This document shows positions 48,086 to 59,260 of a stretch of DNA of 64,000 nucleotides, in pieces. Below the pieces are notes generated by a model. That model was not told the origin of the DNA and ran no database searches. It was given only the letters and a program-made list of their open reading frames with translations. Source of the DNA: Cristatella mucedo (taxonomy: Eukaryota > Bryozoa > Phylactolaemata > Cristatellidae); NCBI GenBank assembly GCA_009760855.2, contig WPIO01000074.1, forward strand, positions 1,594,501-1,658,500, read 5' to 3'. Every line of letters begins with the position of its first letter. Positions within the stretch are counted from its first letter, which is position 1. The position numbers and the translations under genes were made by a program.

Positions 48086-48322
48086 ATGCCAGCTTTCGAG
48101 GACGCCTGTACTCAGCCGATGGGACGCGCTGGGAGTCCACGGCCTGGGGACGTTGCACCGCTGGCATTGCAGCTGCTGCAACCCGATAATTTGGAGTCGG
48201 CGCGCCAAGTCGAGCATCCGGATGATGAGGCACCGCACCTGGTGCCCGAACCTGACATTGTGGTAGCGCCGGCGGATGCGCCCGTCCACGAGGAGCCGCC
48301 GGTCCTGCAACCTGCCGTGTAG
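48086..48322 (+). CDS. Small protein of an unrecognised MP-start family, copy 1
   Basis: A 78-codon ORF of unknown function. It starts MPAFEDACTQP, has the family core SPRPGDVAPLALQLLQPDNL followed by ESARQVEHP, and an acidic, proline-rich C-terminal half (EAPHLVPEPDIVVAPADAPV). There is no signal peptide, membrane segment or cysteine pair; it looks like a disordered soluble protein or an N-terminal exon. Against 58344-58583 I count about 11 synonymous-only codon differences, about 10 amino-acid differences and one in-frame 3-nt indel, a pattern expected under purifying selection. The start is supported by the CAAC|ATG context shared by all copies, 9 nt after a probable splice acceptor. The stop TAG at 48320 is shared with copy 2. 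A run of 13 G lies about 50 bp downstream. It may continue by splicing into the 48552 segment. Confidence 0.6.
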   Translation: MPAFEDACTQPMGRAGSPRPGDVAPLALQLLQPDNLESARQVEHPDDEAPHLVPEPDIVVAPADAPVHEEPPVLQPAV

Positions 48323-48551
48323 CCGCCCAGCCCGCCGACGCCACTGTCGCAGGAGATGCCGACGGCTGCTGTGGCGGGGGGGGGGGGGCACAGTCGTCAC
48401 CTGCGAGACGGAGCAAACTGTTCGGTAGGAGTGAGTGCGCATGACGTTAGGGGTCGTTCCGTTTGGGAGCCGGCCGAGCGAACTGCCGTTCGTTTCACCA
48501 TCGCCGGCTGAGCTACTACAGGCCAGGCAGGAGCTTCGTTGTTAATTGCAG

Positions 48552-48607
48552 CAAGGAGAAGAGGACGAGAGTTCGAGCTGTCACCGGATAATTTGGGGCC
48601 AATAGGC
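48552..48607 (+). other. 56-nt exon-like segment with conserved splice sites, copy 1
   Basis: Bounded by TTGTTAATTGCAG| on the left and |GTAAGTTAT on the right. Both sites and the 56-nt length are preserved in copy 2 at 59976-60031. One frame reads RRGREFELSPDNLGPI. The length is not a multiple of three, so inclusion would shift frame in whatever follows. It lies about 230 bp after the stop codon of the MP-start ORF, so it is either 3' untranslated, part of an alternative transcript, or part of another gene. Confidence 0.35.
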
Positions 48608-48807
48608 GTAAGTTATAAATTCTCGGATGACGACAGCCCAGTCGTTGATACGTACCAGCCGTGGCTTGCCTGCGCTTTGCTTTCGTCTGGGCCAAATGTG
48701 GCGTCCATAGAGGTTCGCTGTGTCGAGCCAGACAGTCGAGAGTAATTGCATGTACCCAGGTAACTTGCCGCCCAGGTGGGCCAGGAGATGAATAAATAAA
48801 TGCTACC

Positions 48808-48972
48808 AGATTAACCAGCCTCTTTTGGTATAGCGACGGAAGAGCCTTTACGGCTACCACCACCGCTTGCAGTGGCGATAAAGAATTGCCCACCGCAGGA
48901 TTCAAACCCACGACCTCGGGGCGAGGTCGTGAAAAGCAACGCCTTACCTAGTGAGCCATTGCGACTCACCAA
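48808..48972 (-). mobile_element. tRNA-derived SINE, family B, minus strand, full length
   Basis: On the minus strand: ATGGCTCACTAGGTAAGG (A-box), then CGTGGGTTTGAATCC (B-box), GGGCAATTCTTTATCGCCAC, GGTGGTAGCCGTAAAGGCTC, TTCCGTCGCTATACCAAAAG and a TTTATTTATTCAT end. It is absent from the matching site of copy 2 (near 60220), so it inserted after the duplication or was lost there. Confidence 0.85.
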
Positions 48973-49835
48973 CGTCGGAAGGAGCATAAACGTGCATTCA
49001 AATAATTGCTGCGCTTGCAGAAGTGGCAGTATAGTTGACCGGCGTGACGAAACGAGCTACGGGAAAACTCGGCCGAGCCGACGGCAGTCGATAAACTATG
49101 GTATGCACATCCTTTAAACCGAAAAACGAGACGCTGAAGATATGTGACGTTGGAGCAACAGGACGCTGGAGCAACATGGCATCAATCGCTAGAGCATCGA
49201 CTAACCGGCAGTCTATCGTTCCATTTTGAATCCGCGTACAAAAAACGCTTATTTTTCGTAGCTTAGCTGCATTGTCGCCGCTACAGTACAAAGGTAGTAA
49301 ATTATATTCAATAAATGCTTCATCTTGCCAGTGTCATCTTACTAGACATCAGCTGATTGCAATTTATGATCGTGGTGGTTTGGGCAAGCTTGGCTAAATG
49401 TCCCTTACTACTTTTACCTAGGCATGCCGCGCGTGATGAGTTGTTAAGAAAATTTTTCGCTGACCGCCAGCTAACAGCTGCGACTCCTCAATTAAAGCTT
49501 TGGGAGGGCCTTAAGCTTTCCATCGACTGTCCAAATTGGGACTCAGCTGTTTCCAGCGAGGCGCCGCTCTGCTCAGGGGTGCATCCGGATATCACAGTGT
49601 AGCCATACAAATCGCTCGAAAACCACTCAAAGCTGATTTCTAAGGGCTAGCCACCTGTTGGGAGCAACCATAGCAGAATAACCTCCAGCTAAATCCATTG
49701 TGAGCTCTCTGTAAGCGTCATAAAAGCCAAAGACCCATTGTGTACGGCTTCGGATTGAATGGAGGCAACCCGGCCACTTGACCACTAAAGTCAGTCCAAC
49801 GGCATTAGCCCTTTCCTCCCTCCGTCTGTCTTTGT
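48973..49835. other. Duplicated sequence without recognised gene
   Basis: Paralogous to about 60230-61100. Open frames differ between copies and are interrupted, so there is no evidence of coding. Confidence 0.45.
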
Positions 49836-50354
<519 letters not shown>

Positions 50355-51087
50355 TATTAAGAGCTATTTATTTGGTCCCCTGTCTGCGAATGATGGGGAC
50401 GTTGATCGCGTGTCAAATAGGCTATAGTACCTCGATCACGCTGCTATCGGCACTTTTCTGATCGGTAACCTTCACCATCAATGAAAGTATGGCTACGACA
50501 TGAGAATGAGGAAGCAATGCTGTAGCAATGATTAGAGGTATACCAAATCCAATTAAAACAGATACAACTTTGTATAGCTAAGCCGAGGTTAAACCGTATC
50601 AATGGCTCTCTCCAATAACTACTCGCTCAATCAAGTAAATCTGCTACAATAATTCAATTACTGGGAGCCTCTTTTTATGGCATGCTCAGCCGCCTGCTAC
50701 GGTAGATGAGACAGTGTGGGCTACATCTGCTTAGCATCCGTCTAAACATGCGCCCCTGCCCAGTGTACGTTGCCATATTCTTCTGTATTTTCTTCTCTGC
50801 TTGCAATATCGTGATTCGAGTGATATTGCGTTAACAATGAAACGACTTTAACATACCGGTGACTCAGTTGGCTGAACCTCTGCAGATGAAATTGACCTAC
50901 GGATCAGGCCTAATCAATTTAATGTCCTTGGCTACACGTCAAATGAAATACCCATTATCTGCTGAGATAGCTACACTAGTCAGCAAGTGCAACTGTTTTT
51001 CCTTTTCAAAGGCAATGCAAGTTAATGTCCTTGTGGACTTAGGGCTTTTCTCTATTAACAGTATCTTGGCTTATTTAAAATCCTCAT
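50355..51087. other. Duplicated sequence without recognised gene
   Basis: Colinear with about 61660-62430 (for example CTCAATCAAGTAAATCTGCT and TTCATCAAGTGAATCTGCT). No coding frame is shared. Confidence 0.5.
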
Positions 51088-51182
51088 TTGTATAGAGGCA
51101 GAAGAGCTATACGGACTATTGCCAACTCTTGCAGTTGGCAAACGAGAATCAGCCAACTGCAGGATTTTAACCCACGACCCAA
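51088..51182 (-). mobile_element. Truncated SINE family B, minus strand
   Basis: GAGGCAGAAGAGCTATACGG, GCAGTTGGCAAACGAGAATC, AGCCAACTGCAGGATTTTAACCC then directly LINE sequence. The tRNA-like head is missing, whereas the paralogue at 62430-62550 is longer. Confidence 0.7.
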
Positions 51183-52270
51183 TTCAGTCAGGCGAATACT
51201 CAAGGAAACAGCACCAGATCATGAGAACTCAAGCGAATTCTTCCTAGTCTCCATTCCACCGTTTCTATCAAACGCCCTGGAACGAGTCATAACAGACAAG
51301 CTGAACTGAAATATTAAAATTTCAAACCTCGTTAAAAAATTGCATTCTAGATAAAGAGCTAATCACTGCTCCTAGTCAGCATTGCTTTGGTGTATAGCGA
51401 TATGATTAAGGAAAACAGACTTAGATATAGAGCATTCCTGCTTGTTTTTCTCGATCTTTCGGTAACGTTTCATACTATCAATCACCAAATCCTTCTTACA
51501 CGCCTCCCATTTCGCCTGGGCATCACTGGCACTGCTCTGCAATGGTTCAGGTACCATCTTGGTGGGAGAAGTTATTAGACAAAAGACCGCCGAAGGAACC
51601 TCTGAAATCAGATTTACTTCAGGGTTCAGTGCTTATTCACATTTATATCGCCGACTAAACTCTCTCTCTCTCTATCTTTTGCCGATGCGATATCCAGGCG
51701 CAATCTAGGGTTTCACTTCTATGCAGATTATATTCAGTTGTACACTGTTTGCAGGTCTACCGGCCTATGCAAGCAGGGGCTCACAGCTGGTACGAAACTC
51801 TGAAGCTAGGCTTGTCAGTCAAGAGCGTCGCAATTGCCAAATCTTACCACTGCTCGCCGACATGCACAGGCTCCCAGTCAAACGAAGCATCGACTTAAAG
51901 GTTTTTTCACTCGCTTTCTAGTTCCTTCCTTCTTTGACTGCAGCCTTGCCAGAAGGCCCGGCGCCTGACCAGGCTAAGCATGGTACTATATACTATTCGG
52001 AATCTCATTGTCTATACATTCGTCGCATAAAAATTAAATAATTTGGAGACTGTGCCTTAAGTGTCCAAAAAGAAGCTAAAAACGCATCTGGTTATCGAAG
52101 CGTTTAGTGGGTCCTTGTGATGCGACTTTACTGTGCTCATTGGTGCTGACACCGTGCCTGCTGCCACTAATCATACTTTCATGCTGATTCTAAGCACGTC
52201 ACACATAACCATGCTATTCTTGCTCATTATTCGAGCATCCTATCGCTGATAATTCGATCGTGCCAAGTTA
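51183..52270 (+). mobile_element. L2/CR1-type LINE, 5'-truncated, plus strand, copy 1
   Basis: Plus-strand translation shows VSIPPFLSNALERVITDKLN (reverse transcriptase start), FLDLSVTFHTINHQIL (family LDLSAAFDTIDH; both Asp positions of that box replaced), then TRLPFRLGITGTALQWFRYH. After a gap, SQLVRNSEARLV and LPLLADMHRLPVKRSIDLKV mark the coding end, and GGGTCCTTGTGATGCGAC with the GCTGACACCGTGCC block the 3' UTR. Many frameshifts and a deletion of the YADD region. Catalytically dead. Confidence 0.85.
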
Positions 52271-52989
52271 TCGTGCGTAAGCTATCTAGGTATCGTGCAG
52301 GCGGTGGGGTTGGGGGGGGGGTATTCATAGCCGGCTGGCACCACGTACCACGTGCTTGCTCATTTATTTAGTATCGGCAATTCAGCAAAGGCTGAGCTCA
52401 TCGAAAACACTACACAGGGCTTCGCGCTCACGCGACAGACGAACAGGATGAATAAGTGAGCAGAGTGGTTGCGGTGCGTGTTAGAAGCAGCTAAGCTCCA
52501 GCCGCCCTCATAATTCGATTCTGCCCTCCATCGGTGCCCGCATACAAGTACTGGGACAAAGGTGATAACTGACGAAAACTTTCAACCGTCGATCACACTT
52601 ACGGGCCTCTAAATTTGTTCCAGTCAATCGGCATCTGATCAGCCAAACCATGCGGCCCATTTGTTTTCACGAAATTTTTTCATTTTTCTGAACCTGTACC
52701 ACGGAAAGTACACTGTGTAATCGCTTATCAACAATTTCTTGCACATGCTAAATTTTCCGAAAACAAGCTTGTTGTGAGCAGTGTGTCCTCGTGGGTTATG
52801 CAAAACGCCGCTGTCATAGAGCACGAGCTACGCGAGCCAATACTGTCCGAAGCAAGTCTTAAAGTGGGGTAGCATGCCAATTGACATTGCCTACGTGAAA
52901 TTCCGTGCGTAGCTACTGAAAGCACAATGAACTTAGCAAAAACACTGAAAGATGATGGGTATTTTCAGTGCTCATACGTTGCACAAACG
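52271..52989. other. Unrecognised sequence
   Basis: Begins with a G-rich tract (GGTGGGGTTGGGGGGGGG). No gene recognised. Confidence 0.4.
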
Positions 52990-53148
52990 CTCTCTTTGGT
53001 CTAGCTGTTAAGGTGCTCGCTCCGACCAAGGTCTGACTGAGGTCGTGGGCTCGAACCCCGAGGCATACGTGAAGCACCTGAATCGAGATTAAGTTCTCAT
53101 GGGGCACTATATAAAGGCATTGTATATTATATTTATCTTTGCACTGTC
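52990..53148 (+). mobile_element. tRNA-derived SINE, family A
   Basis: TTGGTCTAGCTGTTAAGGTG (A-box), GTGGGCTCGAACCCCGAGG (B-box), GTGAAGCACCTGAATCGAGA, TTAAGTTCTCATGGGGCACT, ATATAAAGGC. The 3' end runs into the start of an open frame at 53099. Confidence 0.8.
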
Positions 53149-53431
53149 AATGACTAGATGTGACGCGTACCCGAAGTCGGTGGGTGGGAAAGCTCGCCAA
53201 GGTTGCGCCTGCCCCGCTTTTGAGAACCTAAAGCCTGGACCTCACTCTGCAGAGATCAAGGCGCTCAATAACTTGAGTCGAATTAAAATGAAGCTGCACA
53301 CAGCGGCACATTGCACCTGTTCGTCAGAGAATGCGCAGTTTCTGTGCGACGTGTTCTCTGAGTTGTCATACGAGACGGTAGCATTCATTTTAGCGTTGGC
53401 AAATTTACGAGCTTCAGCTCGTGAATGTTAA
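53099..53431 (+). CDS. Uncertain ORF whose start lies in a SINE tail
   Basis: A 110-codon plus-strand ORF of unknown function. The first 17 or so residues come from the SINE A tail and are hydrophobic (ALYIIFIFALS), which by chance resembles a signal peptide. The rest, outside the SINE, contains CACP, a basic/polar stretch AEIKALNNLSRIKMKLHTAA, then HCTCSS and FLCDVFSELSYETVAFILAL. Composition is protein-like and the part outside the SINE could be an exon using the CTCTGCAG at about 53250 as acceptor. No paralogue is available for a selection test and no family is recognised. Confidence 0.22.
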   Translation: MGHYIKALYIIFIFALSMTRCDAYPKSVGGKARQGCACPAFENLKPGPHSAEIKALNNLSRIKMKLHTAAHCTCSSENAQFLCDVFSELSYETVAFILALANLRASAREC

Positions 53432-53644
53432 GCCCGTTTTGCCGCTCCGAATGTCAAGGACACTATAAAATAGTATGACTTAGTAGCTGTCAAATTTTTA
53501 TTAACCAGCTGCCACCATCAAGCGTCTGGTGCTGTTACGCCAACGGAACGCCACTGCCATTAGTCTTAGGATTGAAGATGTCTACCCGTGCCTGTTGTCA
53601 CACAAAAGCCTAAGGTGTCCTGCCGCATTATTCGGCATCGACGT

Positions 53645-53865
53645 AGCTGGGCTTTTGTTCCGTTGCCGTTTATGGCCATGGTAATCAGGCCTTGGCTAGT
53701 TTATGGCCCCATCGGCCACGATATCAGCTCGCCGCTGCCAGTTTATGAGACTCTGAAATTTGTGGCGGGTGCTGACGCCGCTCTCGGGGTGGGGGGGGAC
53801 ATGGATTTATGAGGGAGCGAATCGCCACTTGAGGCTACAGCTGCACCTGATAGGCGAGTCGTCCG
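53645..53865 (+). repeat. 220-bp unit, copied to 55643-55859
   Basis: GCTGGGCTTTTGTTCCGTTG, GTTTATGGCCATG, GCCGCTGCCAGTTTATGAGA, GGTGCTGACGCCGCTCTCGG, GACATGGATTTATGAGGGAG. The frame that is open here is shifted in the other copy, so this is not evidence for coding. Confidence 0.85.
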
Positions 53866-53979
53866 TTTCCAATGGGATTATGATGACATTTTGCTTCTGA
53901 GCTAGGAACCACGAGTTGTGCCGGAAGTTGCGTCGGCGAGCAAACGATTCGTTGCCGCTGTTGCCTGTGACTAGGCTTC

Positions 53980-54181
53980 ATGCAGTCGGCCAATTTACAT
54001 AGAACCTCGCCTATGGGCAGCCTACAGATGCGTGCATTTAAAGCTGCCCTCCTAAAAATCCTGAACCACTGCTGGAATCCTTCCTCCGTTACCCTTCCGC
54101 CAGATTGCGAGGCCGCCTCCCCTCCGTTGGCGCAAGGCACGCTCTTTGGTCAATTAGCCTCATGCCACGTGGTTTTACCTG
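53980..54181 (+). CDS. Candidate exon ending at a consensus splice donor
   Basis: Unrecognised frame starting MQSANLHRTSPMGSLQMRAF and continuing KAALLKILNHCWNPSSVTLP, then CEAASPPLAQGTLFGQLASC, ending VVLPG at TACCTG|GTAAGTAT, a near-perfect 5' splice site. Possible acceptors are GACTAG or TTCATGCAG just upstream and GCCTACAG at about 54019. Frame, composition and donor agree, but a minus-strand frame overlaps it and there is no homologue in the window to test. Confidence 0.3.
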
Positions 54182-54509
54182 GTAAGTATCCACGTGCTAG
54201 ATATCCACTCTAAAGAGGCTGAAGGGCTTAAAAAATGCATGTAGTATGGGAAAGCATGGCGTACAGATTCATTGCTCTCCGCCGAACCAACTACTTGTTA
54301 AATGGAACTCATCAAACTACGGCCAAGGCACACAGGGGGCTTAAAGTTCTGTCGCTTTCCCGATTGCCGCATTTAGTCGTTTCCGTAACTCGTCGGCAGA
54401 TTTTTAGATGGTCAGCACCGGCCAATTAACGCAGGCATTTGAAGGCCGTGGCTAGGTGACGAGGCTGGTGTGCGCTCAATCGTAGCAACAGCTTCGCTGT
54501 TGGAAGCGA
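54182..54509. other. Unrecognised sequence
   Basis: Nothing recognised before duplication II copy 2. Confidence 0.4.
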
Positions 54510-55642
54510 AAGGTACCATCATTAACGTTGATCTTATTTCTCCTAGTGTCTTGCCCGTGATTAGCTTACACCAAGGATCTACTCTTACCCTCAGGCTGCC
54601 TTTCTCGCATCATTTATCTGGGCACCTTGCCCAAACGCAATCTTCGCTGACCGTGCATTAAACTCAGAAGCACCTATAATGTAATACTTTCTGCACTTCC
54701 CGCCCACGAATTAAGCAGTAAATGTAAAGGTTTAAATTCATGTTTTTATATTTCTAGTTTTATTTTTTTATATTTCTATAATTTATTCACGTATTTATTT
54801 AGATATACTCATTTAAGTTCATATTATATCACATTTAAATTTAAATACTACCTTTTTTAAATTTACGTGCGAGCTGCTGCCGTCGCTCGTCGGCGGCATG
54901 TCGTCTCACAATCTCACGAGGTAAATTGAAATTATCGGGTGACAGAGTCGTCAGCTAGCACGCTCAACGGTCTTCTCGTCTAGCCACTGCGAGCGACGGC
55001 CGCGACTGATTAAAGTCTCAGCTCCAGACGTGGCTAAAAGTCACTGTTATTAATAAGTCACAATAAGCGAGACCCGAATGGGTGCTTTGTGAAGCGACAT
55101 AATTTGGTTATGTAGTATCCGACTCTTCGATTGGAGAAACTAAGCGAGACGCCGTAAGCTTAAGAGTAGCTCAATAAGTTATCCACTGACTGCGTCGTAA
55201 AATAGCTCGCATTTAGTAGCGTTACTGCGCTGCAAGAATATTTCAGAGACACGACAATTTGCAGTTCAGGATAATGATTGAAGCACCTTGCAATTAAAAT
55301 GCTCACACTAGTGGCAGTTCGGTGCAATGCCGAGCGAAAGCTTCTGCTCAGCAGATAGCAAGGCAGGGTGTGATCTGTACAGGCAGCTGCGGTCAGGTGT
55401 TCTTCTCCTGCCTCCGGAAGGCGTTGTAGATGTGACGTTGCCCTGCACATTTAGAAGCGACAGATGAAAATCAGCGGAAGCTGAATAGGTCAGAGGGACG
55501 ATTTTCTGTGCCACTGCCTCGCGGCTGCTGTAACGTGTGGCACTGCAGATCCGTGGGAATTCAGAAAAAATGTCATAAAAGGCGCAATTGTATGGACTGC
55601 GGTTGCAGTTGAGGCTAAATAAATTGCATTGCCACGGTCGAG

Positions 55643-55859
55643 GCTGGGCTTTTGTTTCGTTTCCGTTTATGGCCATGTTATTCAGGCCATGGCCAGTTTA
55701 TGACCCCAATCGGCCGCGATATCAGCCCGCCGCCGCCAGTTTATGAGACTGAAATTTGTGGTGGGTGCTGACGCCGCTATCGGGGTGGTGGGACATGGAT
55801 TTATGAGGGAGCGAGTTGCAACTCGAGTCTACAGCTGCACCTGATATGCGAGTCTTCCG
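55643..55859 (+). repeat. 220-bp unit, inserted copy of 53645-53865
   Basis: Interrupts the alignment with copy 1 between the GCATTGCC motif and the ATTT..TGAAGCTCA motif (45510-45552 in copy 1). It is therefore an insertion into copy 2 from sequence lying about 2 kb upstream. Confidence 0.8.
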
Positions 55860-56569
55860 GTAATTTTGTGAAGCTCACGTATCAGTAATGCCCTCAGCCG
55901 GGCTAGGCGACCAGATTTCGATCAGTACTTCCGGGAGTGATGTGCAATATATACGTGTTAATTTATTTACAATATTTCATCTATACTAGGACTCAGTGAA
56001 GCTAGTCTACATGCAGTGAGCTCTAGAAGAGTAAGTCAGATAAAACAACTTAGACGTGGTTACCTCTTCCCGTAGCTGGTCCATAACGATGTTTCGGTTT
56101 GTGCTTGAGGTTGCGTACAGCAGCAGAAAGTACGTTTCAGACAAGCAGAAATATCTTTTTGGGTCACAAAAATTTGCTTTCTTCCTTCAGATGTCATCAT
56201 GCATGGACTAAGTACTGTCACCACCTACCTCTCTTATATAAACTCCTGCCACGTTCAAGCTCAGGTTAACATTGTTAAAAAAATTCCACCTCGTTTCGGG
56301 ACGCTAGTCTCTTTTGGACATACGAGAAGAAGCCAGGTATAACAGCGGCTTTGTCTTAGCACATCCGGGTTATTAGGCCTAGCTTGCGTGGTCTAATAGC
56401 GAGTCGGTGCTCAGCCGTGGCATTCTAACTGGCCCTTGACGTGGCACGGCCGGCCGGGATCGCCGATGATTCGACGACGCCCGCCAACGGCAGGCTTGAC
56501 AGGGTGATCAGAAGGTGTAAGTCTTGGACCGTGTAAGTTTAAGGTAACTACGTATCAGTCCAGATCAGC

Positions 56570-56690
56570 TTTCCGTATGTAATGGAATGTAGTTCCGCCT
56601 GTAACTCCACAAAGTCACAAAGACTTTGTGGGGGTTATGCAGGACACTATTTGCAGCGAACTCAGTGTCCGCCCACTCACAGCCTAAGCT
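56570..56690 (-). repeat. Dispersed repeat with TTACA-type tail, in duplication II copy 2
   Basis: GTAATGGAATGTAGTTCCGC, TGTAACTCCACAAAGTCACA, TTTGTGGGGGTTATGCAGGA. Paralogue of 46305-46420. Confidence 0.7.
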
Positions 56691-57339
56691 TGTTTAGGTA
56701 ATATTGGTTGGTAACATCCTTCCGACAAACAGAACGTGGGAAGCATTGCAGAGTTAGGAGAGCAGCTGAGGTAGTAAGTAGCACGGAAGTAGCATGTGCA
56801 GCAGTGAAACAGTTTATGTGTCCTATGTGCCTGGGCACCTGTGTGGGGTTTCAGGGCATGCTGCTAGTCAGAGATCTTACTAGTCAAAGGTAAGCGGCCA
56901 TGCGAAAATAGTGGACCTAATTGTAGTCGTTTAGTGTGACATGCTGGCTAGGCTCGACACTTGTTAGCGTTTGCTTGCTTGACACAGCACAACTCTTTTA
57001 CCCAAAGGCTATCGACTTTTACGTTTCTTGGTGATAAGTGACAAGATGATAGGAACTTAAATATATATCAAGTTCTCTAACACAATCATACTTAAAACTA
57101 GCGTTTTTATTATTACTGCATCTAATGTACATTAAGGATTGGAAGTGTGAAGCAATTACGAGAGCGGGAGGGGGGAGGGGGAACTTCATGAGTCCTGGCC
57201 ACAAGCCGGAGTTCTTCTTCTTGAACGACCACCTTCTGTATCCCCAGCTTCCTGAATTGAAGCATTGTAACCGGTTCATGGGCTTGAAAGACTCGCCGAT
57301 TTTGAAAGCCAGATCCATAAAAGTAGTTGTACTAGGTTT

Positions 57340-57485
57340 TAGCCTAGGACGTAAGATGTTCGCTCTTCACGAGCCAGGTGTTGGGGTCGAGTCCGGCAGT
57401 TTGCAATTCTTTATTTCCCGCTGCAAGCAATCGTAATAGCCGGCAAGGATCATGCGACGATATAGAAATGAAGCTATTCGATCAG
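57340..57485 (+). mobile_element. tRNA-derived SINE, family B
   Basis: AGCCTAGGACGTAAGATGTT, TTGGGGTCGAGTCCGGCAGT (B-box), CTTTATTTCCCGCTGCAAGC. Paralogue of 47050-47205. Confidence 0.65.
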
Positions 57486-58118
57486 CAAAACTCTTTCTTC
57501 TCTCTTCGAGAAGGGCGGCAGTCCAGTTGTATACTATTTACACTACGAAGGACGGCACTAATATATGTATTAAGTCGCACCAAGTGAGTCATTCATTGAT
57601 GACGTAAAGCTACGAGCTGGTGGGGATCAGCATTCAAGTCAGCAAGAAATTGTATGACTGACTGCCCAACTTCTGCTCCAGTCATGCCACACCCCTCGAA
57701 ACGTCGCTTCTCTCTCATCCACCCCTCCCCCACCGTTGGACCCGGCGAATGAACGGTGGCACCATTGTTGATGTCAAAATCCAGTCTTCGAGATGCTATG
57801 CGTCTCCGTTAAGGTGAAATTTAGGACACTAATACCCAACTTTTTTAGCCGCGACGCCGAGATGGTTGTAGGATGTGCATCTTCGCATCTCTGAAAATAG
57901 CTGGTAGGGCCTCCATAAACCTTGGCTAGCGAGAAGTCCACACCCGTGGTTGGCTGCCTTGCTTCACGTCGAAACACTTTAGAATAAGTGGGAACGGCTT
58001 GAAGCCACCTATCAGCCAAATGCAATCTACTGAATAGATTTGGACGGAGCTGGGCTGCAACAGTAGCCACAACGATGGGCGGGATTTGCTCAAGCAGCTA
58101 ATCAGGCTCCGGTTTCAG

Positions 58119-58128
58119 ATCACGTGAC
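58119..58128. promoter_or_regulatory. E-box upstream of MP-start ORF copy 2
   Basis: ATCACGTGAC, 225 bp before the ATG at 58344. CACGTG core intact. Aligned position of GTCACGTGAC in copy 1. Confidence 0.5.
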
Positions 58129-58158
58129 CAAGCCACCGGTGCCTTGACTTGGCATTGC

Positions 58159-58185
58159 CGCCGCCGCCGCCGCCGCCGCCGCCGA
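58159..58185. repeat. (GCC)n tract
   Basis: Nine GCC units in the CpG-rich upstream region of ORF copy 2. Copies 1 and 3 have shorter, interrupted versions. Confidence 0.85.
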
Positions 58186-58251
58186 GATTCCGTGAGGAGG
58201 CAGCAGTGTAGAAGGCCCGGTTTACCTTCATTTAGGCAGCTTTTAATACCG

Positions 58252-58334
58252 GTAAGTAGCTCAATGGGCTAGGAACGATCCGTTGGTTGGAGCTTCGCGA
58301 TGGCTTTGACGGGAGTTGACTCGTTTGATTTTAG
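58252..58334 (+). other. Probable 83-nt intron in the 5' leader of ORF copy 2
   Basis: Donor ACCG|GTAAGTAG, acceptor GATTTTAG|AG; length equal to copy 1. Confidence 0.55.
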
Positions 58335-58343
58335 AGACTCAAC

Positions 58344-58583
58344 ATGCCCGCTTTCGAGGACGCCTGCACTAAGCCGTTGGGACGCGCCGGCGGGAGCCCG
58401 CGGCCAGGGGACGTTCCACCGCTGGCACTGCTGACGCTGCAGCCGGATAAACTGGAGTCGGCGCGCCAAGTCGAGCATCCGGGTGAAGAGGCACCGCACC
58501 TGGTGCCCGAACCAGACATTGTGGTAGCGCCGGCGGATGCGCCCGTCCACGAGGAGCCGCCGATCCTGCAACCTGTCGTGTAG
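58344..58583 (+). CDS. Small protein of an unrecognised MP-start family, copy 2
   Basis: A 79-codon ORF: MPAFEDACTKP, core SPRPGDVPPLALLTLQPDKL then ESARQVEHP, acidic/proline-rich end EAPHLVPEPDIVVAPADAPV and HEEPPILQPVV. One codon longer than copy 1 through an in-frame Gly insertion near residue 17. The last third is almost identical to copy 1 at protein level. Its 3' flank is cut 28 bp after the stop by the module 2/3 junction, so any downstream exon would have to be reached across module 3. Function unknown; a soluble, probably disordered product or an N-terminal exon. Regulation is suggested only by the upstream CpG-rich DNA, E-box and leader intron. Confidence 0.6.
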   Translation: MPAFEDACTKPLGRAGGSPRPGDVPPLALLTLQPDKLESARQVEHPGEEAPHLVPEPDIVVAPADAPVHEEPPILQPVV

Positions 58584-59260
58584 CCGCCCAGCCCGCCGCC
58601 GACGCCACCAAAATTCTTTCTTCTCTCGTCGCTTGTGCCTCAGTGAGAAGGGCGGCAGTCCAGTTGTATACTATTTACACTACTAAGGATGGCAATAATA
58701 TATGTATTATGTCGCACCAAGTGAGTCATTAATTGTCGACGTAAAGCTTGGACCTGGAGGGGAACAGAATTCAAGTAAGCGAAAAATCGTACGACTGACT
58801 GCCGAACTTCCGTTCCAGTCATGCCACATCCCTCGAACCGTCGTATGTCTCTCACCCCGCCCCCCCCCCCGCAGGACCGAGCGAATGGATGATGGTACCG
58901 TCGTTGATGTCAAAATTTAGTCTTCGCGATGCTATGCGTCTCCGTAAAGATGAAATTCAGGACACTAATACCCAAATTTTTTTAGCGGTGACGCCGAGAT
59001 GCTTTTAAGACGTGCACCTTCGCATCCCTACGAATAGCTGGTAGCGCCTCCATAAACCTTGGCTAGCGAGACGTCAACACCAGTGGCTGGCTACCGTGCT
59101 TCAAGTCAAAACACTTTAGAATAAGTGCGAACGGCTTGAAGCCACCTATCAGATAAATTCAATCTGCTGAATAGGTTTGGACGAAGCTGGGCTGCAACAA
59201 CAATAGCCGCAACAATGGGCGGCATTTGCTCAAGAGCTAATCGGCGGGCTCCGGTTTCGG

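Larger units (their letters stand above)
57487..58611 (+). repeat. ORF module 2, left unit of a 1.1-kb tandem duplication
   Basis: Starts CTCTTTCTTCTCTC, includes the promoter-like region, leader intron and complete MP-start ORF, and stops 28 bp after the stop codon at GCCGACGCCACC. The sequence then jumps back to AAAATTCTTTCTTCTCTC, the start of module 3. Confidence 0.8.
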
